DNA of 25,655 bases from a virus (IMGVR_UViG_3300038825_001284:8153-33807); one strand, 5' to 3'. Shown: positions 12,922 to 20,968, numbered from the stretch's first letter. Program-made: numbers and translations. The notes: generated from the sequence alone by a model not told the origin.

Positions 12922-15484
12922 ATTAGAATCATTTAAACAACCAATGCCAGTTGGTGTTAGATTACCAGGAATTGAAGTGGAGCAAAGATTCTACGATGAG
13001 TTAGGTATTTCTAATACATCATCTAATTATGACTTGCTTCGTGAGCTATGTCTAAAGGGGGTTAAAGAAAGAGGTGTAGATAAGTTAGATAACAAACAAG
13101 AATATTACGACAGAGTTAAGATGGAGCTGTCCGTTTTGAAAGATTTGGGGTTTATTGATTATATACTTTTAAACTGGGATGTTTTAAACTTTTGCCATGA
13201 GAATAAAATACCAACTGGGCCAGGTCGTGGTTCTGCGGCCGGCTCGTTGGTATTATATCTATTAAAGGTTACAAATATCGATCCAATCAAGTATGATTTG
13301 TTTTTTGAGCGATTTGTATCCAAAAGCAGAGCTAAAAAGACCATTGTTGACGATATAACGTACCTAGACGGCTCTTTGTTGGCTGACGTGGACAATGACA
13401 TCAGTTACGACAGAAGAGCCGAGGTGATCAAATATATTGAAGAAAAGCATAAAGGTAAGACTTGTAAGATATTAACTTTAAACACATTGAGTAGTAAATT
13501 GTGTGTAAAGGAGTGCGGAAAGATCGTGGGAGGGTTCTCAGAAGAGGAGGTTAATGACATTAGCGCCTCTATACCAAAACAGTTCGGAAAGGTATTTAAG
13601 TTGCAAAAAGCTTACGATGAAAGCGAGAAACTTAAAAAGTTTTGCGATGACAACCCTAAAGTATTTAACATTGCCAGAAAACTAGAAGGATTAAACAAGA
13701 ATACTGGCGTTCACCCATCGGGGATTGCGATTAGCTTCTATAACATACAAGAAGTTATGCCAATGCAAAAAACTAATGACGGTAATTATGTATCTGGTTA
13801 CGACATGAATGACGTTGCATCTTTGATGGTTAAATTCGATATCTTAGGATTAAGAACATTATCTGTTGTTTATGACACTCTTAAACAACTTAATATGGAC
13901 ATAGAAACTATAGATGTTGAGTCAGATAACATATATGAAAACTTCAAATTCATTGAGGCACCAAAGGGTCTCTTCCAGATTGAGGCGGATACAAACTTTA
14001 AGGCGGCTAGGAAAATTGCTCCTCGTAATCTTGAAGAATTATCTGCCGTGGTTGCTATTGCCCGTCCTGGTGCTCTTGATTATTTAGATACATACGCAAG
14101 TTATATAAAAACTAGCGTGTTCAGTTCTGTCCACGAGTTTTTTGATGATATTTTATCATATACTGGTGGTATTCCTTTATACCAAGAACAGTTGATGAAG
14201 ATGGCTGTTAAGGTTGGATTCACACTTGATGAAGCGGAACAACTTAGACGTATTGTCGGTAAGAAAAAAGTAGATCAAATGCCAGCATGGAAAGCTAAGA
14301 TCGAAGAAAAGATTGAAGAAAATAATTTACCAAAACAAGTTGGTGATGTTCTTTGGAAAGTTGCTGAAGACTCAGCTAATTACTCATTCAATAAGTCACA
14401 CTCAATTAGTTATGCTACTTTGGCGGCTATAACAACTTACTTAAAATTTAACCACTCAAAAGAGTTCTTTTTATCTTTGCTTAAAATGACAAAACATGAG
14501 CCAGACTCTCATGCAGAGATAGCTCTCATCAGTCAAGAGCTTTGTTTATTTAATATGAAACTCTTACCACCAGACTTAGCCAAATCAGATATTGAATTTT
14601 CTATTGAAGGTGATAACATTAGATATGGTTTAAATAGTATTAAAGGCGTATCTGAAAAAACATTAGAAAATGTTGTTGAGTTTAATAAATCTCAATTGAT
14701 AGAACAAAATAAATATGATGTGTTTTTAACAGCTAAAGACTCTGGCATCAATATTGGTATACTATCTGGCTTGATACAAGGCGGTATGATGGACTCTTTT
14801 TGTGATAACTCTAGCGGTGTACCAAATCGTTGCAGGCTTGTACTAGAAGCTCAATCTTTCAACCTACTTACAGATAGAGAAAAAAGAAACTTCACACAAT
14901 TAGGTCAAAAGTTTAATTATGACATACTAAACTCTATAGCTTCAGTTAGAAAAGAAGCTTGGCCAGCAGATGACGGTAGACCATTAATAAAAGACTCCAG
15001 ATTTAAGACATTTAAGAGGGATTATGACAAATATCGCCAAATTTACGATAAAAATAAAGAACATTTAGTTTTTGCTAATTGGTTCTTTGAGCGCAAGTAT
15101 TTGGGGTATAGCCACTCAAATGAGATTAAAAAAGTGTTTCAAGACACAAAGAATCTTGTGAATAGCTTAGAATTAAAGTCAATTGAGCAAAATGACCGTG
15201 TAAAGTATGTTGGAGTCGTAACAGATTGCGTTTCCAGAACAAGTAGAGCAGGTAATAAGTACATGAGAGTCGAGATACAAGATGATTATGGTAAAGTTAA
15301 TTTTATGATGACCAACAACAGAAGGTCAGCTACTCTAGATAATTATCTAAATGAAGGCGGTAAAAAGCCCAAAGAAGGTCAAATTGTTTTCATTTATGGT
15401 ACGAAAGGTGAAGATATAATCTTCGGTGAAAAGCTAAACATTCTAGATGAAAAAATCTATACAAGACTATCAGAAATTAAATGA
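12914..15484 (+). CDS. dnaE: DNA polymerase III alpha catalytic body (C-family) without PHP domain
   Basis: 856 residues. G102-P-G-R-G-S-A-A-G-S starts the nucleotide-binding palm. The catalytic acids are D158 and D160 in LLADVDNDIS and D309 in MVKFDILGLRTL; the D160-D309 spacing of 149 is close to E. coli DnaE (403-555). HPSGIAIS, GLFQIEAD, ARPGAL, GGIPLYQEQLM, EQLRRIVGKKK and SANYSFNKSHSISYATLA are all classic DnaE finger and thumb motifs. The C-terminus (about 755-850) is an OB-fold. It begins with about 70 residues before the palm, and the PHP domain is a separate gene at 11080; together 1,087 residues match a whole DnaE. A segment of about 13 extra residues lies before D158 (around 142-157). 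It replicates the phage genome; no clamp is visible in the window. Confidence 0.93.
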   Translation: MLKLESFKQPMPVGVRLPGIEVEQRFYDELGISNTSSNYDLLRELCLKGVKERGVDKLDNKQEYYDRVKMELSVLKDLGFIDYILLNWDVLNFCHENKIPTGPGRGSAAGSLVLYLLKVTNIDPIKYDLFFERFVSKSRAKKTIVDDITYLDGSLLADVDNDISYDRRAEVIKYIEEKHKGKTCKILTLNTLSSKLCVKECGKIVGGFSEEEVNDISASIPKQFGKVFKLQKAYDESEKLKKFCDDNPKVFNIARKLEGLNKNTGVHPSGIAISFYNIQEVMPMQKTNDGNYVSGYDMNDVASLMVKFDILGLRTLSVVYDTLKQLNMDIETIDVESDNIYENFKFIEAPKGLFQIEADTNFKAARKIAPRNLEELSAVVAIARPGALDYLDTYASYIKTSVFSSVHEFFDDILSYTGGIPLYQEQLMKMAVKVGFTLDEAEQLRRIVGKKKVDQMPAWKAKIEEKIEENNLPKQVGDVLWKVAEDSANYSFNKSHSISYATLAAITTYLKFNHSKEFFLSLLKMTKHEPDSHAEIALISQELCLFNMKLLPPDLAKSDIEFSIEGDNIRYGLNSIKGVSEKTLENVVEFNKSQLIEQNKYDVFLTAKDSGINIGILSGLIQGGMMDSFCDNSSGVPNRCRLVLEAQSFNLLTDREKRNFTQLGQKFNYDILNSIASVRKEAWPADDGRPLIKDSRFKTFKRDYDKYRQIYDKNKEHLVFANWFFERKYLGYSHSNEIKKVFQDTKNLVNSLELKSIEQNDRVKYVGVVTDCVSRTSRAGNKYMRVEIQDDYGKVNFMMTNNRRSATLDNYLNEGGKKPKEGQIVFIYGTKGEDIIFGEKLNILDEKIYTRLSEIK

Positions 15485-16872
15485 CCGATTTTTCAAGCTA
15501 CAATCTAACACCCTCCGCTAAAGAAGCCTTGGTAAGAGCGCAGGAAATCGCGGGTGAAAACGGTCACTTAAAAGTTATAGATGTTCACTTAATATACTCC
15601 ATCTTTAAAGGCGAGCAAAACAATATAAAATTTGCAATGGACATGAATGGTTGGTTGCCAGAGGGTTTTATGACAGCTTTAGAGTTAGTCTTAGAATCAT
15701 ATAAAGAACCCAAAAGAAAATATAGAATTTTTGCAAAAGAAATATTTGAAATATTAGATAAATCTAGAGAACTAGCCGAAAAAACAAAAGATGATTTTAT
15801 AGGCGTAGACCACATGCTTATTACCATCTTAAAAACAAGAAACGAGCTAAGAACATTTTTTATAGGTCTAAGAATAGATGTTGATAAATTTTGCAGTACA
15901 TTATTGTACGTAATTAAAAATGGAATCGACTACAACTCTCCACCTCCAATGGTGGAGGTTGTTGCTCCGTCTTCTACAACCAGTAACACAAAAACCAAAC
16001 CAGATATTGATGATTGGTGTGAAAATATTAATCAAACAATTAAAGATCGTGGTACATTCGAAATCTTTGGTAGAGAAAAAGAAATAGAAAGATCTTGCGA
16101 AGTGTTGTTGAGAAAAAATAAGAGTAATATTATTTTAGTTGGTGAAGCGGGTGTTGGTAAAACTGCTATCGTGGAAGGATTAGCGGAAAGAATAGTGCAA
16201 AACAAATGTCCCAAATTCTTAAAGCATAAAAAAATTCTTTCTTTAGATATGACCTCTGTTGTCGCGGGAACAATGTATCGTGGCCAAATGGAAGAAAAGG
16301 TAAAACAAATCATTGACAAAATATCAAACAGTGATGAATACATCTTGTTTATCGATGAGATACATACAATTGTAGGCTCTGGAAGTTCTGAGGGCAGTCT
16401 AGACTTAGCTAATAGCTTAAAACCAGTTTTATCTAGAGGCGGTTTTTCTTGTATTGGAGCTACAACAAAAGATGAATACAATAAATACTTTAAAGGCGAT
16501 TCGGCTTTAAATCGTCGTTTTGAAAAAGTAGATGTATTAGAACCCACCAAAGAAGAAACTGTTAAACTAATGCTCAAGGCAAAATCTTCTTATGAGAAGT
16601 TTCACGATGTTAGATTTACTCCTACAATCATTAGACAATTAGTTGACCTTTGTGAAGAGTATCTACCAGAAAAGAAGTTTCCAGATAAAGCGTTTGATAT
16701 TATAGATGAGGCTGGCGCTAAAACTAGAATTTTAAACTGTGATTCTCAAGATGTTACTAAAGTAGAATTAAATACAATACATACTATTTTTGCTCAAAAA
16801 TTAAACACTACGGTAGATAATGTAAGAAACAATACAAATATTTCTGTTGGAAAACAGATAGGTTTTATTTAA
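15481..16872 (+). CDS. Clp-N plus single AAA+ (D1-only) Clp-like ATPase
   Basis: 463 residues. Two Clp-N repeats (residues 7-150; LTPSAKEALVRAQEIAGENG and RIFAKEIFEILDKSRELAEK) are followed by a linker rich in P, S and T and by one AAA+ module. Walker A is G-E-A-G-V-G-K227-T, Walker B is ILFIDEIHT (D292-E293), sensor 1 is GATTKDEY, and the arginine finger region is NRRFEKV (R345-R346). It matches the D1 ring of ClpA/ClpC/ClpB, but there is no second AAA domain, no ClpP-docking loop and no middle coiled coil. It overlaps the polymerase stop by ATGA. It might remodel the replisome or hijack host Clp; neither is shown by the sequence. Confidence 0.85.
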   Translation: MTDFSSYNLTPSAKEALVRAQEIAGENGHLKVIDVHLIYSIFKGEQNNIKFAMDMNGWLPEGFMTALELVLESYKEPKRKYRIFAKEIFEILDKSRELAEKTKDDFIGVDHMLITILKTRNELRTFFIGLRIDVDKFCSTLLYVIKNGIDYNSPPPMVEVVAPSSTTSNTKTKPDIDDWCENINQTIKDRGTFEIFGREKEIERSCEVLLRKNKSNIILVGEAGVGKTAIVEGLAERIVQNKCPKFLKHKKILSLDMTSVVAGTMYRGQMEEKVKQIIDKISNSDEYILFIDEIHTIVGSGSSEGSLDLANSLKPVLSRGGFSCIGATTKDEYNKYFKGDSALNRRFEKVDVLEPTKEETVKLMLKAKSSYEKFHDVRFTPTIIRQLVDLCEEYLPEKKFPDKAFDIIDEAGAKTRILNCDSQDVTKVELNTIHTIFAQKLNTTVDNVRNNTNISVGKQIGFI

Positions 16873-16875
16873 TAT
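16847..16875 (+). promoter_or_regulatory. Weak candidate leaderless promoter for the kinase-like gene
   Basis: TTGGAA at 16847-16852 (4 of 6), a 17-base spacer, TAATAT at 16870-16875 (4 of 6), then 6 bases to the ATG at 16882. It has the same geometry as the stronger promoters but poorer boxes, and it lies in AT-rich sequence where such matches arise by chance. Confidence 0.3.
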
Positions 16876-16881
16876 ATAAAT

Positions 16882-17973
16882 ATGTTACAAGATAATTTAG
16901 ATAGTAATTTGAGTTTTTCTGATTTATTGAGAGGGAGGTTAATTGGCCAATCAAAAGATATGTCACTTAGTAATATTGAGTTACAACAAATTCAATATAT
17001 CTTCGAAGACCACTTTAAGCTTTCAACTCAATTTGATTTTCAAAAAGTAAAAAATATATCACTGGTCGATAGAAATTTTGCGTGGGATAGTCTTAAATTT
17101 GATTATGACGGATTAAGTTATCTTTTTAAGTTAGGAGATGAGGAAGACAATTATATTTTTTCAAAAGAATTTAAGTGTTTAAAAAAATTAGAAAAAGATT
17201 TTCAATTAGCACCAAAACCAATTTTGAATGGAGTTGGGCCAGACTATGCTTTCCTTATCACAACTTACGAATACGGTAATCCTATAAAAGATTTAGGTCA
17301 ATCAGAATTATTATCAAGATTAAAGCAATTTGCTTCATGTTTAAGATTATTACATACTAATAAGTCAGAATCTTCTGATTTTGAATTTTTTCTTGAATAT
17401 TATTTTACTCAAGGATCTTTCGAAGAAATTTTAGATGAAGAATTGTATAATACTCTAACTAAAACTAAATATTTTAAAAAATGTCAATCTATATTAAAAG
17501 AATTAAATAGAACAATTAAACTTCAAGTTAAGAATTTGGTAGATTCAAATATATCAATCTGTCACATGAATTTTACAGAATCAAATATTTTAGTAAGAGG
17601 GCGAATGATGAAATTTATTAATTTTGACAAAAGCCTTGCCTTAAACCCATTGTGGGACTTAGCCATGGCTTCAATAAAATTAGATTTAGTAAGTTATCCC
17701 AAATTAGAGTCAAAGTTTTTAATGTATTATGATAAATTTAATTACGACTATAATTGTGAAGCTTTACCAGCCTATAAAGATGTAGCGTTCAAAATAATTT
17801 TACACGATTTAATTTGCAGTTATTTTTTTAAGATAATTATTAAAATAGATAGGAATAGTGTTTACAATTTATACAAACAATATGAAACAATTAGACATTT
17901 AATTCATAATGAGTTTCCATCTTTTTTAGAGGTTTTAGATGAAATGTTTGGAGATTTTCAAAAACAACTTTAG
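16882..17973 (+). CDS. APH/choline-kinase-like protein, possible pseudokinase
   Basis: 363 residues. It has the eukaryotic-like kinase fold of the aminoglycoside phosphotransferase family. A nucleotide-binding lobe (LVDRNFAWDSLKFDYDGLSYLFKL) is followed by the hinge ITTYEYGNPI, LRLLHT, and the catalytic loop H228-M-N230-F-T-E-S-N235-I-L, then FINFDK with D249 and a W-D-L-A motif. The usual H-x-D catalytic Asp is Asn at position 230, while the metal-binding N235 and D249 remain. It may therefore be inactive or bind without phosphorylating. The C-terminal 110 residues are helical. It follows the Clp-like gene by 9 bases and ends 4 bases into a convergent gene. Confidence 0.6.
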   Translation: MLQDNLDSNLSFSDLLRGRLIGQSKDMSLSNIELQQIQYIFEDHFKLSTQFDFQKVKNISLVDRNFAWDSLKFDYDGLSYLFKLGDEEDNYIFSKEFKCLKKLEKDFQLAPKPILNGVGPDYAFLITTYEYGNPIKDLGQSELLSRLKQFASCLRLLHTNKSESSDFEFFLEYYFTQGSFEEILDEELYNTLTKTKYFKKCQSILKELNRTIKLQVKNLVDSNISICHMNFTESNILVRGRMMKFINFDKSLALNPLWDLAMASIKLDLVSYPKLESKFLMYYDKFNYDYNCEALPAYKDVAFKIILHDLICSYFFKIIIKIDRNSVYNLYKQYETIRHLIHNEFPSFLEVLDEMFGDFQKQL

Positions 17974-18605
17974 TAACTCCAATCTGAGTCACCAAATAGC
18001 TCAAAAGGTTGCTCCAACCATTCTTTATCCCAAACAGCATTTTCTGCTACTTTCCATTTAGGTATTCTTTTTATAGCTTCAGTGCTACTTAAAGATTCTG
18101 GAATCCATTTTAACCTATTGTTAGGATAGATAGCTATCTGACCATTTTTAAGACGAATTACGTTCATTTCTTTATGTTCGTCTAGTAAATCAGAGTCACC
18201 TACATCCATATATCCAAGTGATTGTTTTTCTGGAATGCAATCAATAGTAAACCAGTAATTGCCTTCTTCAAAGTCTCCATCGCCCATATTAACTAACATA
18301 GGTACGTCTGCAAGTTGAGCTTTTTGGAATAATTCTATATCGTTAGATAAACATTCCCACATTTGCACATCAACTAAATCTAGTTTTTCGTGGTCTTTTT
18401 CTGGTTTTTTCCAGTATAAACAATCGGGTCTTACTTTATCGTAACAAGCACAGTGACTATCTACCCACACTTGAAAGCAAAAAGGTCTACCTCTTAACGC
18501 TCTTACAGAAACTAACCACGCGGGCTCAAACTCCTCTTCAGAACCTCCCCACATATCTTTTCTTACGAAAACTCTAGCTTTAGGTAAATTAATATTTCTA
18601 GGCAT
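17970..18605 (-). CDS. Hypothetical Trp- and Cys-rich protein on the minus strand
   Basis: 211 residues, ATG at 18605-18603, the only minus-strand gene inside the plus-strand block. The protein holds 11 tryptophans and 6 cysteines, mostly in the first 135 residues (WVDSHCACYD, DCLYW, MWECL). There is no signal peptide and no recognised family. The C-terminus ends in ELFGDSDWSY. It converges with the kinase-like gene (4-base overlap) and diverges from the ssDNA-binding candidate across a 58-base gap. Its own promoter is probably in that gap. This isolated, oppositely read arrangement is typical of accessory (moron-type) genes, which is an inference. Confidence 0.6.
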   Translation of the reverse strand: MPRNINLPKARVFVRKDMWGGSEEEFEPAWLVSVRALRGRPFCFQVWVDSHCACYDKVRPDCLYWKKPEKDHEKLDLVDVQMWECLSNDIELFQKAQLADVPMLVNMGDGDFEEGNYWFTIDCIPEKQSLGYMDVGDSDLLDEHKEMNVIRLKNGQIAIYPNNRLKWIPESLSSTEAIKRIPKWKVAENAVWDKEWLEQPFELFGDSDWSY

Positions 18606-18612
18606 ATAAAAT

Positions 18613-18618
18613 ATAATA
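18613..18618 (-). promoter_or_regulatory. Candidate -10 box for the minus-strand gene
   Basis: Read on the minus strand, TATTAT (5 of 6) lies 7 bases before the ATG at 18605. I see no convincing -35 box, so this is weak. The geometry resembles the leaderless promoters on the plus strand. Confidence 0.3.
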
Positions 18619-18646
18619 AATTAACTATAGAATTTTACACTTTGTA

Positions 18647-18655
18647 TGGTATAAT
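18647..18655 (+). promoter_or_regulatory. Extended -10 promoter of the ssDNA-binding candidate, leaderless type
   Basis: TGGTATAAT is a perfect extended -10 (TG-n-TATAAT). The region 17 bases upstream has no good -35 box, as is normal for extended -10 promoters. Eight bases separate it from the ATG at 18664, so transcription should begin within a few bases of the start codon. Confidence 0.65.
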
Positions 18656-18663
18656 AGTCTCAA

Positions 18664-19128
18664 ATGCAGTACAATCTTTACAAACCAAACGCAAAATCAA
18701 CAGGTTGCGCTTTCTCTTTCAAAATCATTACAAAAGACAAAGAAGGCAATCCATCAAAGCCAACATTCTTAATTCAAGCGATTAAACAAGCTAGTTGGGA
18801 TTCTAATAAAAGAACTGGATCATTTAGTGCTAATGCAAAAGATCCAGAAAAAAATATTTATTGTAAAATTAACGAGGGTGAAGCTGGTGCGATCATTGAT
18901 GCTATTGAAAAGTATACAGATTGGTCAGCTTATCATACATATAATGATGATAAAACCACAATGTCATTTAAACCATACACAAAACCTAATGGTGTGGATG
19001 CTTGGTCTTTTGGAGTTATTAAAAACTCAGCACTTAAGTTTGGTATTGGAATTGAAAAAGGGGAAGCTCGAACTCTTAAAACTTTATTAGAACTATATCT
19101 TGTTAAATTATTTGATTACAATGGATGA
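18664..19128 (+). CDS. Candidate ssDNA-binding protein with Whirly/PC4-like fold
   Basis: 154 residues. The sequence repeats one plan twice: beta-rich stretches, then an E-x-x-E-A-like turn and a helix. The first helix is at 73-84 (EGEAGAIIDAIEK), the second at 133-149 (EKGEARTLKTLLELYLVKLF). Between them lie MSFKPYTKP and a basic/aromatic FGVIKNSALKFGIGI strand pair. This duplicated beta-sheet-plus-helix design is that of Whirly folds, and one half resembles PC4; both bind ssDNA. The window has no OB-fold single-strand-binding gene, and this gene has its own strong promoter, as an abundant SSB would. The assignment comes from pattern reading, not from a search. Confidence 0.45.
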   Translation: MQYNLYKPNAKSTGCAFSFKIITKDKEGNPSKPTFLIQAIKQASWDSNKRTGSFSANAKDPEKNIYCKINEGEAGAIIDAIEKYTDWSAYHTYNDDKTTMSFKPYTKPNGVDAWSFGVIKNSALKFGIGIEKGEARTLKTLLELYLVKLFDYNG

Positions 19129-19286
19129 AAGAAATCGAATACATGCTAGATCTTTTAGAAAAAAGGAAAGCAAGTTGTTTCTGTGATAAAAGAGAATTGA
19201 TCAGAATCAAAAGATCTATAGAAATATTAAATAACCTTAAACAAGTTTTTATAGAAGCGGAAAGAATAAGAAATCAAGTTAAATGA
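19125..19286 (+). CDS. Small coiled-coil protein
   Basis: 53 residues, too short for most gene callers. The ATG at 19125 overlaps the preceding stop (ATGA) and the stop at 19284-19286 overlaps the next ATG (ATGA), so it fits exactly between its neighbours. It is helical and basic, with a central CFC motif (residues 18-20) and a regular leucine/isoleucine spacing (YMLDLLEKRK, IKRSIEILNNLKQ). No family is recognised. The perfect double overlap is the main evidence that it is translated. Confidence 0.6.
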   Translation: MKEIEYMLDLLEKRKASCFCDKRELIRIKRSIEILNNLKQVFIEAERIRNQVK

Positions 19287-20968
19287 AAACCATTTTATAT
19301 CACAGTAACAATTCCAAAGCATTTACTGGCTTTGGTAAACATTGTAAAAATATTTTAAAATATTTACATAAGACTGGTAAATACAAAATTATCGAGTTTG
19401 CAAACGGCTCATCTTGGTCAGATCAACAACATCAATTTAAACCTTGGAAATGTGTTGGTTCTTTGCCGGATGACCCCGCTGTTTTACAACAACTAAATAT
19501 GGATCCCAATAGAGGTAGACAAGCTGGATATGGTGGCGAAATGATCGACAACGCTATTGCACATTTTAAACCAGATATTTATATTGGTGTTGAAGATATT
19601 TGGGCTTTTGGAGGATATTGGAATAAACCCTGGTGGGACAATATTAATCACATGATTTGGACTACATTAGATAGTCAACCTATGCTACCTCAAGCTTTAG
19701 AAGCCGCACCTAAAGCCAAAAACTTTTTTACTTGGGCATCTTTTGCAGAAAAAGATATGGCTAAAATGGGTCACGAACATGTTAAGACTTTGCATGGGAC
19801 AATTAATACAGATGATTTTTATAAGCTATCAGATACTCAAAGATATCAACTTAGAAATAAATTTAATTTAGCCAATAGTTATATTGTGGGTTTTGTTTTT
19901 AGGAATCAATTACGTAAAAGCGTTCCTAATATATTAGATGGTTTTAAGACGTTTAAAAAAGATTGTAGAAATGCAAAGTTGTTGCTGCACACTCACTGGA
20001 AAGAAGGATGGGATATACCTAGACTTTTAAAAGAAAAAGAGATAGATCCAGTTGATATTTTAACTACATATTTTTGTAAGGCGTGTGGTCAGTATGAGGT
20101 AAGACCATACACAGGCGAGAAACAAACCTGTGGGCACTGTGGAACTAAAGAAGCTTTAAATACTACAAATGTTGGCGCAGGAGTTAACGAAGAACAGCTT
20201 AACGAAATATATAATATGATGGATGTATACTGTCATCCGTTTACCAGTGGAGGTATGGAAATACCAATTTTTGAAGCTAAATTAACTGAGTTAATTACTT
20301 TGGTTACAAACTATTCTTGTGGAGAGGATTCCTGTACGCCAGAAAGCGGTGGACTCCCATTAGAATGGGCGGAGTATCGTGAACCAGGAACACAGTTTAT
20401 TAAGGCATCTACTTATGCTTCTAGCATAGCCAAACAATTAAAGAAAGTTTGGCAAATGAAAAGAGATAGAGTTTTAGAAATGGGTAGAAAAGCTAGACAA
20501 TTTACCATAGATAATTATTCCGTAGAAAGCGTTGGTAAAAAACTGGAAGAAATATTAGATAATATGCCAGACATAGATTATGATTTTGTTTTTGGCGAAG
20601 AAAGAAAAGGTAGAGATTTATCAGAGTTGCTTGACGATGGCAAAAGACTTGCTATATTTATGCCAGATTCTGCTGGTGATGTTTTATGGATTAATAGTTT
20701 AATTGATAATACAAAAAAACTTTATCCAGATCATGATATTTACGTCTTCACAAAACCACATTTTAATCCTTATATCGAGGATAATGAAAACGTGTATAAA
20801 GTCTTACCTTATGCTAGGGAAATAGATAACGCTCATTTCTTAGAGGGAAAATATGATCATAAAGGTTACTTTGATTATGCATTTTTACCACATATTCCTA
20901 CACAAGCTTATCAAAATTATCACCACAATGGGTCAGATAAAACACAATTAGAATTATATGAAAGTTAG
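19283..20968 (+). CDS. GT4-type glycosyltransferase with zinc ribbon, fused to the N-terminal half of a GT9 domain
   Basis: 561 residues. Residues 1-440 form a GT-B glycosyltransferase: an N-terminal GFGKHCKNILKYL helix and a GGMEIPIFEAKL motif with the E-x7-E type donor-binding acids. A zinc ribbon with C265-x-x-C268 and C283-x-x-C286 is inserted in the second domain. From residue 455 the protein starts again with RLAIFMPDSAGDVLWINSL and YPDHDIYVFTK, the first Rossmann domain of GT9 (heptosyltransferase-like) enzymes, but it stops at YES before the second GT9 domain. That second domain begins the gene at 21319. It probably acts on LPS-type or virion glycans. The ATG overlaps the preceding small gene. 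Confidence 0.75.
   Translation: MKTILYHSNNSKAFTGFGKHCKNILKYLHKTGKYKIIEFANGSSWSDQQHQFKPWKCVGSLPDDPAVLQQLNMDPNRGRQAGYGGEMIDNAIAHFKPDIYIGVEDIWAFGGYWNKPWWDNINHMIWTTLDSQPMLPQALEAAPKAKNFFTWASFAEKDMAKMGHEHVKTLHGTINTDDFYKLSDTQRYQLRNKFNLANSYIVGFVFRNQLRKSVPNILDGFKTFKKDCRNAKLLLHTHWKEGWDIPRLLKEKEIDPVDILTTYFCKACGQYEVRPYTGEKQTCGHCGTKEALNTTNVGAGVNEEQLNEIYNMMDVYCHPFTSGGMEIPIFEAKLTELITLVTNYSCGEDSCTPESGGLPLEWAEYREPGTQFIKASTYASSIAKQLKKVWQMKRDRVLEMGRKARQFTIDNYSVESVGKKLEEILDNMPDIDYDFVFGEERKGRDLSELLDDGKRLAIFMPDSAGDVLWINSLIDNTKKLYPDHDIYVFTKPHFNPYIEDNENVYKVLPYAREIDNAHFLEGKYDHKGYFDYAFLPHIPTQAYQNYHHNGSDKTQLELYES

Noticed and set aside
11080-15484. Polymerase split explained as a sequencing frameshift
   Set aside because: Two complete genes (exonuclease and a 184-residue protein) lie between the parts, and the PHP gene has its own promoter. 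No single base change would join them.
12914-15484. Intein in the polymerase
   Set aside because: Catalytic motifs run in normal order and spacing without a C/S...HN splice signature; the only extra piece is about 13 residues.
15942-15959. Inverted repeat ACCTCCA-ATGG... TGGAGGT in the Clp-like gene
   Set aside because: It lies in the coding sequence of the Pro/Val-rich linker, has no T-run or start codon after it, and can arise from codons for P-P-M-V-E-V.
19121-19186. 21-codon frame from the ATG at 19121
   Set aside because: The ATG at 19125 gives a longer frame with exact ATGA overlaps on both sides.
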